This document shows, in pieces, positions 46,716-56,119 of a stretch of 64,000 nucleotides of DNA; position 1 is the stretch's first letter; each line of letters begins with the position of its first letter. Made by a program: the position numbers and the translations under genes. The notes beneath the pieces are model-generated. The model searched no databases, was not told the DNA's origin, and saw nothing but the letters and a program-made list of their open reading frames with translations. Source of the stretch: Amycolatopsis roodepoortensis (lineage in GTDB: Bacteria; Actinomycetota; Actinomycetes; Mycobacteriales; Pseudonocardiaceae); the NCBI RefSeq assembly GCF_014873915.1, contig NZ_JADBEJ010000001.1:372001-436000 (forward strand), written 5' to 3'.

Positions 46716-46729
46716 TGTGGCGCGCCACA
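46716..46729. other. 14-bp perfect palindrome after sigC
   Basis: TGTGGCGCGCCACA is its own reverse complement. It lies nine bases after the sigC stop and about 60 bases upstream of the promoter of the molybdenum hydroxylase genes, so it may be an operator or part of a terminator. Confidence 0.4.
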
Positions 46730-46788
46730 CATTCGGGCCCCTTCGCTGTCACCTCGTCACACAGATGGGGCGACCCGACTACTCCGCG

Positions 46789-46818
46789 TTGACTAGGCCG
46801 AATGCCGATGCCTAGCGT
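46789..46818 (+). promoter_or_regulatory. candidate vegetative promoter for the molybdenum hydroxylase genes
   Basis: TTGACT at 46789-46794 and TAGCGT at 46813-46818 are separated by 18 bases and lie 70 bases before the start of the large-subunit gene. Confidence 0.55.
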
Positions 46819-46887
46819 GTCGCCATCCGACCCCAGGCCGCGCGAGGGTCCCCGCCTTCTCCGCGCGCTCTCGAAGGGATCTTCCCG

Positions 46888-49134
46888 ATGGCCAGTCCCA
46901 CCACTGGAACCCAAGACGAGGCTCCGGACCCCGGCGGCCTCGGCCGCCGCCGGTTCCTGAGCTTCCTCGTCGCCGCGCCCACGCTCACGATCGCCACGAA
47001 GATCGGTATCGACACCGTCGCGCCCGAAGAGGCCGAAGCCGTCATCCCGACCCCGCCCGGCCCCGCCGAGATCCTCGACCTCGGCGACGTGCTGATCCTG
47101 TCGAACGCCCCCACCGCCGGGCTCCTCGTCCTCGAAGTCCGCGAAGACGGCCGTGTGCGGCTCGAGCTGCCGCGGACCGAGGTCGGCCAGGGCATCACCA
47201 CGGCGAACGCGATGCTGGTCGCCGAGGAGATGGACCTGCCGCTCGACCGCGTCGACGTCGTCCTCTCCGACGCCCGCTCCGAGCTGCTGTTCAACCAGCT
47301 GACCGGCGGGTCCAACACGATGCGCTCGCTCTACACCCCGGTGCGGACCGCGGCCGCCGCCGCCCGTGCCCGCCTGGTCGCGGCCGCCGCCCGGCAGTGG
47401 GGCGCCGACGCCGCCCGGCTGTCCACAAGGGACGGTGCGGTGATCGCGCCCGACGGCCGGCGGGCGGGCTACGGCGCGCTGGCCAGGCCCGCCGCCCGTG
47501 CCGACCTCGGCAAGCTCACCGCCACCCCGAAGGCGGAGTCCGCGCACAAGCTGGTCGGCACGCCGCAGTCGCGCAAGGACGCCCGCGCGATGGTCACCGG
47601 GCAGCTGCAGTACACGCTGGACCTGGACATCCCCGGCGCGAAGCCGGTCATGGTCCGCCGTCCGCCGACGATCAACGGCACGGTCAAGAAGGTCAACAAC
47701 GAGGCCGCCGTCCGCGCGATGCCGGGCATCATCGACATCGCCGTGATCAAGACCGGGGTCGCGGTGCTGGCCGAGACCTTCGGCCAGGCACTGGACGGCA
47801 AGAACGCGCTCGACGTCACCTGGAACGGCGGCACCGTCGACGGTGAGAACAACGCGACGATCAAGAAGAAGCTGCGGGCCGCGGCGCTCCCGTTCGTGGT
47901 GCCGCCGCTGCTCACCCAGTACGTCGACGGCGAGTTCGACTTCGCCTTCGCCAGTCACGCGCCGCTGGAGACCAACTCGGCCGTCGCCGACGTCAGGGAG
48001 GACAGCGCGACCATCTGGTCCGGGATGAAGGTCCCGATCCTCGCGAAGCAGAACATCGCGCAGGAGCTCGGGCTGCCGGAGAACAAGGTCACCGTGCACG
48101 TCCAGCAGGCGGGTGGTTCCTTCGGCCGTCGGCTGTTCTCCGACGGTGCCATCGAGGCCGCGCGTGCCTCGAAGGCGTTCAAGCGGCCGGTGCGGCTGAT
48201 GTGGAGCCGCATCGACGACATGCGCCACGGCCGCGCGCGGGCCGCGAGCCACCACAAGATCCGTGCCACCTTCGCGCTCGGCCAGGTGCTCACCTTCGAG
48301 CACCGCGTCGCCAGCGTGGAGACCGACTGGAGTCACGGGCTCGGCGAGGTCCTCACGGCGTTCGCCGCCGAACTGCCCGTCGGCGGCAACCTGAGCTTCG
48401 CGCAGACGGTGTTCCTCCTGACGGTGAAGTCGCCGTACAACTTCGGCGTCACCACGCAGCTGCTCAACGAGGTCCCGGTGGACTTCCACACCGGTGCCTG
48501 GCGGTCGGTGTACTCCGCGAGCACGCGCGGCGCGGAAGAGATCATGGTCGACGAGATCGCCGCGAAACTCGGCAAGGACCCGGTCGAGTTCCGGCGCGAG
48601 TTCATCAAGAACGACCGGCAGCGCGCGGTGCTGGACAAGGTCGCCGAACTCGGCGAGTGGGGCAAGAAGATGCCCAAGGGTTTCGCGCAGGGGGTCGCCG
48701 TGCACGGCGAGTACAAGTCGTACACCGCCTGCCTCGTCGAAATGGACGCCCGCGACCCGAAGAAACCGCGCGTCACCAAGGCGACCATCGCGGTCGACGT
48801 CGGCAAGCCGATCAACCCGCGCGGGATCGAGGCGCAGATGCTGGGCGGCCTGACCGACGGCATCGCCACGACGTTGACCGCGGGTCTGCACATCGACAAA
48901 GGCCTGCCGCTGGAAGGCAGCTACTCGCAGTTCCACTACGCGCGGCAGAAGAACTCGCCGACGGACGTCAAGGTGTTCGTCATGCCGGAGACGGGTGAGA
49001 TCGGTGGTGCCGGAGAACTCGGCGTGCCCGCGCCGGTCGGCGCGATCGGGAACGCCTACGCGAGGGCGACCGGGATCAAACCGCGCAGTTTCCCGATCAA
49101 CTTCCCGATCGACTTCGACCCCTTCCCCCGCTGA
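46888..49134 (+). CDS. Tat-exported molybdenum hydroxylase large subunit (IorB-like)
   Basis: A 748-residue molybdopterin-cytosine-dinucleotide subunit of the xanthine dehydrogenase/isoquinoline 1-oxidoreductase beta family. A twin-arginine signal, GRRRFLSFL with R20-R21-R22, and a hydrophobic stretch place it outside the membrane. Cofactor-binding blocks are visible as PRTEVGQGITTANAMLVAEE, TGGSNTMRSLY, QQAGGSFGRRLF and, at the C-terminus, GEIGGAGELGVPAPVGAIGNA with the conserved Glu. The ATG at 46888 is 30 bases inside the probable transcript. The small 2Fe-2S subunit follows 26 bases after. It oxidises a carbon next to a heteroatom or an aldehyde; the substrate cannot be read. Confidence 0.87.
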   Translation: MASPTTGTQDEAPDPGGLGRRRFLSFLVAAPTLTIATKIGIDTVAPEEAEAVIPTPPGPAEILDLGDVLILSNAPTAGLLVLEVREDGRVRLELPRTEVGQGITTANAMLVAEEMDLPLDRVDVVLSDARSELLFNQLTGGSNTMRSLYTPVRTAAAAARARLVAAAARQWGADAARLSTRDGAVIAPDGRRAGYGALARPAARADLGKLTATPKAESAHKLVGTPQSRKDARAMVTGQLQYTLDLDIPGAKPVMVRRPPTINGTVKKVNNEAAVRAMPGIIDIAVIKTGVAVLAETFGQALDGKNALDVTWNGGTVDGENNATIKKKLRAAALPFVVPPLLTQYVDGEFDFAFASHAPLETNSAVADVREDSATIWSGMKVPILAKQNIAQELGLPENKVTVHVQQAGGSFGRRLFSDGAIEAARASKAFKRPVRLMWSRIDDMRHGRARAASHHKIRATFALGQVLTFEHRVASVETDWSHGLGEVLTAFAAELPVGGNLSFAQTVFLLTVKSPYNFGVTTQLLNEVPVDFHTGAWRSVYSASTRGAEEIMVDEIAAKLGKDPVEFRREFIKNDRQRAVLDKVAELGEWGKKMPKGFAQGVAVHGEYKSYTACLVEMDARDPKKPRVTKATIAVDVGKPINPRGIEAQMLGGLTDGIATTLTAGLHIDKGLPLEGSYSQFHYARQKNSPTDVKVFVMPETGEIGGAGELGVPAPVGAIGNAYARATGIKPRSFPINFPIDFDPFPR

Positions 49135-49160
49135 TCTTCCTTTCCCGCCAAGGAGTTCCG

Positions 49161-49616
49161 ATGCCCAACTACACCTTCACGGTGAACGGGAAGACCGTCA
49201 CCGTCGACGCGCCCGCGGATCTGCCCATGCTGTGGGCGCTGCGGGACAAGCTCGGCGTCCGCGGCCCGAAGTACGGCTGCGGGATCAACGTCTGCAAGGC
49301 CTGCACCAGCCACCTCGACGGCGAGGCGTTCAACCCGTGCGTGACGCCGGTGTCCGAGTGCTCGGGCAAGGAGGTCACCACGATCGAAGGACTCGCCGAC
49401 GGTGACGACCTGCACCCGGTGCAGGAGGCTTGGCTGGAGCAGGACGTCGCGCAGTGCGGCTACTGCCAGCCGGGGCAGATCATGGCCGCGGTGGCGCTGC
49501 TGAAGAAGACGAAGAACCCGACCGACGCCGAGATCGACGCGATCGAGAACGTCTGCCGGTGCGGCACCTACTTCCGGATCCGCGAAGCCATCAAGAGCGC
49601 GGCCGCGAAGCTGTGA
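49161..49616 (+). CDS. 2Fe-2S small subunit of the molybdenum hydroxylase (IorA-like)
   Basis: A 151-residue electron-transfer subunit with two [2Fe-2S] clusters. The plant-ferredoxin-type cluster uses C40, C45, C48 and C60; the second uses C99, C102, C132 and C134 (CGYCQPGQ and CRCGTY). No signal peptide is present, so it probably rides out with the Tat-carrying large subunit. ATG 49161 follows AAGGAG. No FAD subunit or cytochrome is nearby, so the electron acceptor is unknown. Confidence 0.93.
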   Translation: MPNYTFTVNGKTVTVDAPADLPMLWALRDKLGVRGPKYGCGINVCKACTSHLDGEAFNPCVTPVSECSGKEVTTIEGLADGDDLHPVQEAWLEQDVAQCGYCQPGQIMAAVALLKKTKNPTDAEIDAIENVCRCGTYFRIREAIKSAAAKL

Positions 49617-49618
49617 AA

Positions 49619-49665
49619 TACCGCCGGTGCGGCGGGAATCCCGATTTTCCGCCGCACCGGCGGTA
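49619..49665 (+). terminator. 17-bp hairpin terminator after the 2Fe-2S gene
   Basis: Arms 49619-49635 and 49649-49665 are exact reverse complements; the left arm starts four bases after the stop. It separates the enzyme genes from the PucR-type regulator. Confidence 0.8.
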
Positions 49666-49756
49666 CCCTCCGGCTTCGACAGGCCGCTCGCGGGCAAGTC
49701 GTGTTAGATGGCGTCCCCAGGGGCTCGACGAGGAGTCCCTGCCCCGGAGGACGTCC

Positions 49757-50998
49757 ATGCACTACCGAACTGTGCTCCGCGAAGGTTCGGCCGCCGTCGT
49801 CGCCGAACTGGCCGTGGAGGTCGAGAAGCAGCTGCCGGCGCTCATCGACGGCACCGTCGGGCGGATCCGCGCCGAGATGCCGGTGTACCGCGACGCGCGG
49901 TTCGTCAGCCTCGCCGAACTGCGGACGTCGGTGCGGAACAACCTCGAGTTCGTCATGCGGACCCTCCGCGGCACGGAAGAACCGGACCTCTCGCAGGCCA
50001 GGGCGACCGGGCGTGCCCGCGCGCTGCAGGGCGCGCCGCTGCCGGAACTCCTCCGGGCCTACCGGATCGGGCTCACCGAGGTGTGGAACCGGTTCGTCGA
50101 GCTGACCGCTTCGGGAGAGCACCAGGACCTCCGCGGCCTCGTCGCCGCGACGTCGGCGATCTGGGCGCTGATCGACGACTACGCCGAGGCGCTGACGACG
50201 ACGTACCGCGACACCACCGCCGAAGTCATGCTGGCGCACCAAAGCAGACGCTCCGCGTTGGTCGAGGCGCTGTTCGCCGGCGGCGCGGCCACCGAGGGCA
50301 CGCTGTGGGATATCGCGCGCGTGCTGGAGCTCTCGCTCGACGGGACCTATGTGGTCGTCGCCGCCGAGACCCCCCGCGTCGGGCACGAACCGTTGCCACA
50401 GATCGAAAACCGGCTCCGCGAACGGCATCACGCGTCCGCCTGGCGGCTCACTCCGGACCTGCAGGTCGGCGTGGTCTCGATGCGGGATCCGGCGGCGTCG
50501 CAGGTGATCATCGAGCTGTTGCGGGAGAACCAGACCGGCCGGATCGGGGTCAGCCCGGTGTTCACCGGCCTCGGGAACACCTCCCGCGCACTGCACCTCG
50601 CCCGGGTCGCGCTCTCCAGCCTGATGCCGGGGTCGACGGGAATGGTGCAGTTCAACGAATCCCCGCTGGCCGGCCTCGTCGCCAGCGCGCCGGAGGCGTC
50701 GGTCCAGCTCGCGCACCACGTGCTGCGGCCGATCCTGGACCTGCCCGGCGACGACCGGAACGTGCTCCTGCTGACGTTGCGGGCGTGGTTCGAATGCCAG
50801 GGCTCCACGAAACTGACGTCCGAGCGGATGTTCTGTCACCCCAACACGATCCGGCACCGGCTGAAGCGGATCTCCGAGGAATTGGGCCGTTCGCTGACCG
50901 ACCCGGCCGACATCGCCGAACTCGGCGCCGCCCTGCGCGCGCTCCACATGTTCCCGGACACTTCGCATCTGCCCTCGCCGAGGGATCCGCTGCGCTAG
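49757..50998 (+). CDS. PucR-type transcriptional regulator
   Basis: A 413-residue regulator. Residues 20-180 are a helical, RsbRD-like N-terminal domain; the centre has a GGDEF-like fold remnant; the C-terminal HTH is LRAWFECQGSTKLTSERMFC and HPNTIRHRLKRISEELG, the CdaR/PucR signature. The ATG at 49757 follows CGGAGG at six bases. PucR-type proteins often govern purine or aromatic catabolism, so control of the neighbouring hydroxylase genes is a reasonable inference. Confidence 0.87.
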   Translation: MHYRTVLREGSAAVVAELAVEVEKQLPALIDGTVGRIRAEMPVYRDARFVSLAELRTSVRNNLEFVMRTLRGTEEPDLSQARATGRARALQGAPLPELLRAYRIGLTEVWNRFVELTASGEHQDLRGLVAATSAIWALIDDYAEALTTTYRDTTAEVMLAHQSRRSALVEALFAGGAATEGTLWDIARVLELSLDGTYVVVAAETPRVGHEPLPQIENRLRERHHASAWRLTPDLQVGVVSMRDPAASQVIIELLRENQTGRIGVSPVFTGLGNTSRALHLARVALSSLMPGSTGMVQFNESPLAGLVASAPEASVQLAHHVLRPILDLPGDDRNVLLLTLRAWFECQGSTKLTSERMFCHPNTIRHRLKRISEELGRSLTDPADIAELGAALRALHMFPDTSHLPSPRDPLR

Positions 50999-51007
50999 GT
51001 TCCTCCC

Positions 51008-51823
51008 ATGGAACAGTTCGCCATCGGCGGAGACCTGCCCGTACGCCGGATCGGTTTCGGTGCCATGCGCCTGCCGACCGAAGCAGGACCCGGACGTGAG
51101 CATTCGATCGCCGTCGCGCGGCGCGCGGTCGAACTCGGCATCACGCTGATCGACACCGCGCATCTCTACGGCGGGGGAGCGAACGAGGAGCTGCTCGCCG
51201 AAGCGCTGTATCCGTACCCGGACGACCTGGTGATCACCACCAAGGTCGGCGTCGTGCGGACCGGCGACGACTGGAAGTACGACGCACGGCCGGAATCGCT
51301 GCGGGTGCAGGTCGAGGAGGGCCTGCGGCGGTTGCGTGTCGAGCGGATCGAGCTGCTGCAGCTGCACCGTCTCGACCCGGAAACGCCGCTGGCCGACCAG
51401 CTCGGCGCGCTGCGGGAGCTGCGCGACGAAGGCAAGATCGGCCGGATCGGGCTCTCCGAGGTCACCGCGGACGAACTCGGCCGGGCACGGCAGATCGTGG
51501 ACATCGCGAGCGTGCAGAACCGCTACAGCCTCTTGGACCGTTCGTACGAGTCGGTGCTGGACGCGTGCGAAGCTGCCGGGATCGCTTTCCTGCCTTGGCG
51601 TCCGGTGCTCGGCGCCGCTTCCGAGGCCGGCTCCGAGCTCGTCGCGGTCGCCGCCGAACTGGGAGTGACCACGGCGCAGGTCGGGCTCGCGTGGCTGCTG
51701 GCGCGGTCGCCGGTGATCCTGCCGATCCCCGGGACGGCGAACATCGCGCACCTGGAGGAGAACTTCGCCGCGGGGGACGTGAAGCTGACGGCTGAGCACC
51801 TGAAGCGGCTCGCTAAGGCTTGA
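51008..51823 (+). CDS. aldo/keto reductase
   Basis: A 271-residue NAD(P)H-dependent oxidoreductase of the aldo/keto reductase barrel. The catalytic tetrad is complete: D49 and Y54 in LIDTAHLYGG, K79 in ITTKVGVV and H120 in LLQLHRLDP. The cofactor phosphate site VILPIPGTANIAHLEEN is near residue 240. Length fits the short YdhF/oxidoreductase group. ATG 51008 comes ten bases after the PucR stop, so cotranscription is possible. It overlaps the convergent methyltransferase by 11 bases. Confidence 0.9.
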   Translation: MEQFAIGGDLPVRRIGFGAMRLPTEAGPGREHSIAVARRAVELGITLIDTAHLYGGGANEELLAEALYPYPDDLVITTKVGVVRTGDDWKYDARPESLRVQVEEGLRRLRVERIELLQLHRLDPETPLADQLGALRELRDEGKIGRIGLSEVTADELGRARQIVDIASVQNRYSLLDRSYESVLDACEAAGIAFLPWRPVLGAASEAGSELVAVAAELGVTTAQVGLAWLLARSPVILPIPGTANIAHLEENFAAGDVKLTAEHLKRLAKA

Positions 51824-52556
51824 CGGCCTCCACGAGCACCCGCCGCGAGTGCGCGACGAACTTCCCGTCGGTCTCGATGATCCGATGGAGTTCCGCGAGC
51901 TTGTCGCGGTACGTCTCGACCTCGAACCCCGGCACGATCCAGATCACCTTCCGGAGGAAGTGGACGACCGCGGCGAGGTCGAAGAACTCCATCCGCAGTT
52001 TCGCCGGTTCGAGGCGCTCGACGCGCAGCCCGACGGCCTCCGCCTCGACGCGGAGGACGTCGGGCGTCCAGCCGCCGTAGTCCTGCGGGCCGAGGAAGAA
52101 CTCCTTCAGCTCCCGCACGGTGCCGGCGCCGATCTGTTGCGACAGAAAGGTTCCGCCCGGACGCAGCACGCGGGCGATCTCCCGCCACGGGTTCGCGATC
52201 GGATGACGGCTGGTCACCAGATCGAAGGACTCGTCGGGGAAGGGCAAAGGCGCGTCGTGTTCGGCCTCGACCACCTCACCGCCCAGCGGCGCGAGGTTCC
52301 TCCTGGCGACCTCGACGTTCGGCGGCCAGCCCTCGGTGGCGGCGAGGACCGGCGGCGGTTCCGGGATGCCCGCGAGCACCTCGCCGCCGCCGGTCTGCAG
52401 GTCCAGCCCGGCGGCGGCCTTCGCCATCCGCTCGCCCAGGAGCCGCGAGTAACCCCACGGCGGCCGTTCCTCCGTGGCCCGGCCCTCGAACCACGAGAAA
52501 TCCCAGCCTTCGACCGGGACGGCCTCTCCTTCGGCGAGCAGTTCTTCGAACGTCAT
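51813..52556 (-). CDS. class I SAM-dependent methyltransferase
   Basis: A 247-residue Rossmann-fold methyltransferase. The SAM-binding Gly-rich segment is LDLQTGGGEVLAG near residue 51, followed by VLAATEGWPPNVEVARRNL, AEHDAPLPFPDESFDLVTSRHP and REIARVLRPGGTFLSQQIG. The motif I is DLQTGGG, not DxGxGxG, as seen in one branch of methyltransferase-like proteins from this phylum. Substrate unknown. ATG 52556; it sits between two aldo/keto reductase genes without an obvious shared role. Confidence 0.83.
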   Translation of the reverse strand: MTFEELLAEGEAVPVEGWDFSWFEGRATEERPPWGYSRLLGERMAKAAAGLDLQTGGGEVLAGIPEPPPVLAATEGWPPNVEVARRNLAPLGGEVVEAEHDAPLPFPDESFDLVTSRHPIANPWREIARVLRPGGTFLSQQIGAGTVRELKEFFLGPQDYGGWTPDVLRVEAEAVGLRVERLEPAKLRMEFFDLAAVVHFLRKVIWIVPGFEVETYRDKLAELHRIIETDGKFVAHSRRVLVEAVKP

Positions 52557-52605
52557 ACCCGCAGTCTCGGCGCCCCGGCCCGGCAGGGCAACGCGATTTC
52601 GGGTG

Positions 52606-53640
52606 TCATCCGGCGTCGGTCGAGCGCTTCCAGAGGTTGATGTCGGCCTCCGTGGCGTAGCGGTCGATCTCGGCCAGCTCCTCGTGGGTGAAGTGCAGGT
52701 TCTTCAGCGCGCCGACGTTGTCCTCCAGCTGGGCGACGCTGCTCGCGCCGATCAGCACCGACGTCATCCGCGGGTCGCGCAGGCCCCACGCGAGCGCGAG
52801 CTGTGCCAGCGTCTGCCCACGCCTCTGCGCGATCTCGTTCAGCGCCCGGATCTTGCCGAGGGTGCTCTCGGTGATCGTGTCCGGGTTGAGCGACTTCCCT
52901 TGCGCCGCACGGGAATCCTCGGGAACGCCGTCGAGGTAGCGGCTGGTCAGCAGCCCCTGTGCGAGCGGCGAGAAGGCGATGCAGCCCGCGCCTTCGGCTT
53001 CGAGCGTGTCGAGCAGCTTGTCGCCTTCCAGCCAGCGGTTGAACATCGAGTACGACGGCTGGTGAATGAGCAGCGGGGTGCCCAGTTCGCGCAGGAGCCG
53101 AGCGGCCTCGGCGGTCTTCTCCGACGAGTACGACGAGATGCCGACGTACAGCGCGCGTCCGGAGCGGACGGCGGTGTCGAGCGCGCCGACGGTCTCTTCG
53201 AGCGGCGTCTCGGGGTCGAAACGGTGCGAGTAGAAGATGTCGACGTAGTCCAGGCCCATCCGGCCGAGCGACTGGTCCAAAGAGGACAGCAGGTACTTGC
53301 GCGAGCCCCATTCGCCGTACGGGCCGGGCCACATGTCGTAACCGGCCTTGGTCGAGATGACCAGTTCGTCCCGGTACGGCTTGAAGTCCGAAGCCAGCAG
53401 CCTGCCGAAGTTCTCCTCGGCCGAGCCGTAGGGCGGGCCGTAGTTGTTGGCGAGGTCGAAATGGGTGATGCCCAGGTCGAACGCGCGCCGCGCGATGTCC
53501 CGCTGGGTGCCGAGCGGCTTGTCGTTCCCGAAGTTGTGCCACAGGCCCAGCGAGATCGCGGGCAGCTTCAGGCCGCTCCGCCCGGTGCGGCGGTAGGGGA
53601 TGCTCTCGTATCGGCCCTCGGCCGCGACATAGGTGCTCAC
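52606..53640 (-). CDS. aldo/keto reductase, YghZ/MgrA type
   Basis: A 344-residue member of the AKR14-like group, which reduces L-glyceraldehyde 3-phosphate and related aldehydes. Tetrad residues are D62, Y67, K98 and H139; WHNFGND, DLANNYGPPYGSAEENFG and FSPLAQGLLTSRYLDG are typical. The GTG at 53640 overlaps the stop of the upstream WYL regulator gene, so the two are coupled and the regulator probably controls it. Confidence 0.92.
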   Translation of the reverse strand: MSTYVAAEGRYESIPYRRTGRSGLKLPAISLGLWHNFGNDKPLGTQRDIARRAFDLGITHFDLANNYGPPYGSAEENFGRLLASDFKPYRDELVISTKAGYDMWPGPYGEWGSRKYLLSSLDQSLGRMGLDYVDIFYSHRFDPETPLEETVGALDTAVRSGRALYVGISSYSSEKTAEAARLLRELGTPLLIHQPSYSMFNRWLEGDKLLDTLEAEGAGCIAFSPLAQGLLTSRYLDGVPEDSRAAQGKSLNPDTITESTLGKIRALNEIAQRRGQTLAQLALAWGLRDPRMTSVLIGASSVAQLEDNVGALKNLHFTHEELAEIDRYATEADINLWKRSTDAG

Positions 53641-54596
53641 GGCCCGATGCTAGCCGCCGAGAAGAGGGCGGCGACGGACGCGAGGTGATCTTTGAACGCC
53701 GAAGGGCTCTCGACCTCGAAGGGCGCGCCGATGGCGGCGAGGATCAGGACCGGCCAGTCGAAGGTGTCGACGTTCATCGTCAGGCGGCAGGAGGTCTCGT
53801 CGATCGCTTCGAGCGCGCCGCCGAGGTACCGCACCGCCGATTCGACCCGGTCCTTCGGCGCCTCGACCCGGACGACCAGCGAATGCGTGGTCGGCCTCGC
53901 CTTGATCTGGGCTTCGACGAACTTGACCGCGTCGCCGCCGGGGATCTCGCGCGGCCGGTAACGCGCGCCCGTGGTGCGCGGTTCGCTGAGCCGGTCGACG
54001 CGGAAGGTGCGCCAATCCACCCGATCGAGGTCCCAGGCCACCAGGTACCAGCGCCGGCCGAGTGAGACGAGCCGGTGCGGCTCGACCAGCCGCGCGGACT
54101 CCTCGCCGCCGCGTGCCGCGTAGTCGAACTTCAGCCGCTCGTCGTCCCGGCACGCCTGCGCGATCACCGTCAGGCTGGCCGCGTTGACGCGGGGACCCGT
54201 GACGGCCGCCGGCGTCGTGTACGCCTGGAGTGCGTCGACTCGTCTGCGTAGGCGTGGCGGCATCACCTGGACGACCTTCGTCAGCGCCCGGACCGAGGTC
54301 TCCTCGATGCCCTCCACCGAACCGCTCGCCGCCGTCCGCAGGCCGACCGCGATCGCCACGGCCTCTTCGTCGTCCAGCAGCAACGGCGGCATGACCGTGC
54401 CCGACCGCAGCTGGTACCCGCCCGCGACGCCGCGGCTCGCGTTGACCGGATAACCCAGCTCGCGCAGCCGCTCGACGTCGCGCCGCAGCGTCCGCTCGCT
54501 CACCTCGAGCTTGTCGCTCAGTTCGATTCCCGACCAGAAGCGGTGTGTCTGCAGCAGGGACAGCAGCCGCAGCATCCGCGCACTCGTATTCGCCAT
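53637..54596 (-). CDS. YafY-type WYL-domain transcriptional regulator
   Basis: A 319-residue regulator with an N-terminal DeoR-like HTH (MLRLLSLLQTHRFWSGIELSD, then VSERTLRRDVERLRELGYPV), a WYL domain in the middle with HRLVSLGRRWYLVAWDLDR, and a C-terminal WCX region. WYL domains sense nucleotides or nucleic acid in several systems. It is divergent from the MFS exporter, with 62 bases between the starts, and its stop overlaps the aldo/keto reductase start. Confidence 0.9.
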   Translation of the reverse strand: MANTSARMLRLLSLLQTHRFWSGIELSDKLEVSERTLRRDVERLRELGYPVNASRGVAGGYQLRSGTVMPPLLLDDEEAVAIAVGLRTAASGSVEGIEETSVRALTKVVQVMPPRLRRRVDALQAYTTPAAVTGPRVNAASLTVIAQACRDDERLKFDYAARGGEESARLVEPHRLVSLGRRWYLVAWDLDRVDWRTFRVDRLSEPRTTGARYRPREIPGGDAVKFVEAQIKARPTTHSLVVRVEAPKDRVESAVRYLGGALEAIDETSCRLTMNVDTFDWPVLILAAIGAPFEVESPSAFKDHLASVAALFSAASIGP

Positions 54597-54658
54597 GAAT
54601 CCAGGTTCGCTCGCATTCCGGTCAGAAAGTGGCCGGAATTGACTTTAGCGTTGTTCCC

Positions 54659-56098
54659 ATGACGATGACACTGGACACCCCGAGCGGTGTGACCACGGAA
54701 AACGTGGAGAAGTCCTACCGCTGGCGCTGGCCCGCGCTGTTCGTGATCCTGACCGGCTCGGTGATGGAACTGCTCGACATGACGGTCACGAGCATCGCCG
54801 GTCCGGTCATGCGGGAGTCGCTGGGCGGTGGCACCGCGATGATCCAGTGGCTCGGCGTCGCCTACACCCTCGCGATGGTGTCCGGCCTGCTCACCGGCGG
54901 GCGGCTCGGCGACATCTTCGGCCGCAAGCGCATGTTCCTGATCGGCGCGATCGGTTTCGTCGTCGGCTCGCTGTTCTGCGCGATCGCGGTGAACCCGGAG
55001 ATGATCATCACCGCGCGGGTGGTGCAGGGCCTGTTCGGCGCCGCGATGGTCCCGCAGGGCCTCGGAATGATGAAGGAGATGTTCTCCGGCAAGGAGCTTC
55101 AGTCCGCGTTCGGCATGTTCGGCCCGGTGATGGGGCTCGCCGCGGTCGGCGGCCCGATCCTCGCGGGCTGGCTGGTCGACGCCGATTTCTTCGGCACCGG
55201 CTGGCGGATGATCTTCCTGATCAACCTGCCGATCGGTGCGCTTGCCGTGCTCGCCGCGCTCAAGTTCCTGCCTGCCAACCGGCCGGGTGCCTCGCTCAAA
55301 CTCGACATCCCCGGCGCGCTGCTCGCCACGACCGGTGCGCTGCTGATCGTCTTCCCGCTGGTGCAGGGCCGCGAGTACGGCTGGCCGCTGTGGACGTTCG
55401 CGATGATGGCCGCCGCGGTCGTGGTGTTCGGGGTGTTCGCGTGGTTCGAGAAGCGCAAGAGCCGTCGTGGTGGCGACCCGCTGGTCGAGCCGAGCCTGTT
55501 CCGTAAACGCAGCTTCCTCGCCGGGATGGCGACCGGGACGATCTACTTCGCGGCGTTCTCCGGCTTCGGTCTGGTCTTCACGCTGTACCTGCAGCTCGGA
55601 CTCGGTTTCTCGCCGCTGAAGGCGGGGCTGAGCGGCGTGCCGATGTCGCTGGGGATGATCGTCGGGATGGGCCTGGTGCAGGCGGTGCGCAAGCACGGCC
55701 GCAAGGTGCTGCACACCGGCGCGCTGATCATGACCGCCGGCGTGGTCGCGTTGCTGCTGGTCCTCGGCCCGGAGACGGGTCCGTGGCAGATCGCGCCCGC
55801 GTTGCTGGTGGTCGGGATCGGCTCGGGCCTGATCATGGGGCCGTACTTCGAGATCGCGCTGTCCGGAGTGGAACCGGCGGAGGCCGGATCGGCGTCGGGG
55901 GCGCTGACGTCGCTCCAGCAGGTCGGCGGTGCGCTGGGGCTGGCGCTGCTGGGCACGGTGTTCTTCGACGCCGGAACCGCCGACCCGACCGACGCCGCCC
56001 AGCGGACGTTCTGGGTGGTCGCGGTGATGGTGATGCTCACCTTCGCGGTCGGGTTCCTGCTGCCGAAGCGGATCCGCGACGTAGAGTCGGCCGGGTAG
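54659..56098 (+). CDS. DHA2-type MFS multidrug exporter (EmrB/QacA-like)
   Basis: A 479-residue drug/proton antiporter with 13-14 transmembrane helices. The DHA2 motifs are present: LDMTVTSIAGPVM in helix 1 (motif D1), GRLGDIFGRKRMF (motif A) and VQGLFGAAMVPQGLGMM with motif C-like Gly/Pro spacing. It is divergent from the WYL regulator and likely repressed or induced through it. TAGCGT seven bases before ATG 54659 suggests a leaderless transcript; 54665 is an alternative start. Confidence 0.9.
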   Translation: MTMTLDTPSGVTTENVEKSYRWRWPALFVILTGSVMELLDMTVTSIAGPVMRESLGGGTAMIQWLGVAYTLAMVSGLLTGGRLGDIFGRKRMFLIGAIGFVVGSLFCAIAVNPEMIITARVVQGLFGAAMVPQGLGMMKEMFSGKELQSAFGMFGPVMGLAAVGGPILAGWLVDADFFGTGWRMIFLINLPIGALAVLAALKFLPANRPGASLKLDIPGALLATTGALLIVFPLVQGREYGWPLWTFAMMAAAVVVFGVFAWFEKRKSRRGGDPLVEPSLFRKRSFLAGMATGTIYFAAFSGFGLVFTLYLQLGLGFSPLKAGLSGVPMSLGMIVGMGLVQAVRKHGRKVLHTGALIMTAGVVALLLVLGPETGPWQIAPALLVVGIGSGLIMGPYFEIALSGVEPAEAGSASGALTSLQQVGGALGLALLGTVFFDAGTADPTDAAQRTFWVVAVMVMLTFAVGFLLPKRIRDVESAG

Positions 56099-56119
56099 GC
56101 GATCGAGCTGGGAGGCCGC

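Noticed and set aside
45721..48936. 1071-residue antisense frame across sigC and the molybdenum hydroxylase
   Set aside because: Overlaps clear genes in the opposite frame; composition is non-protein-like.
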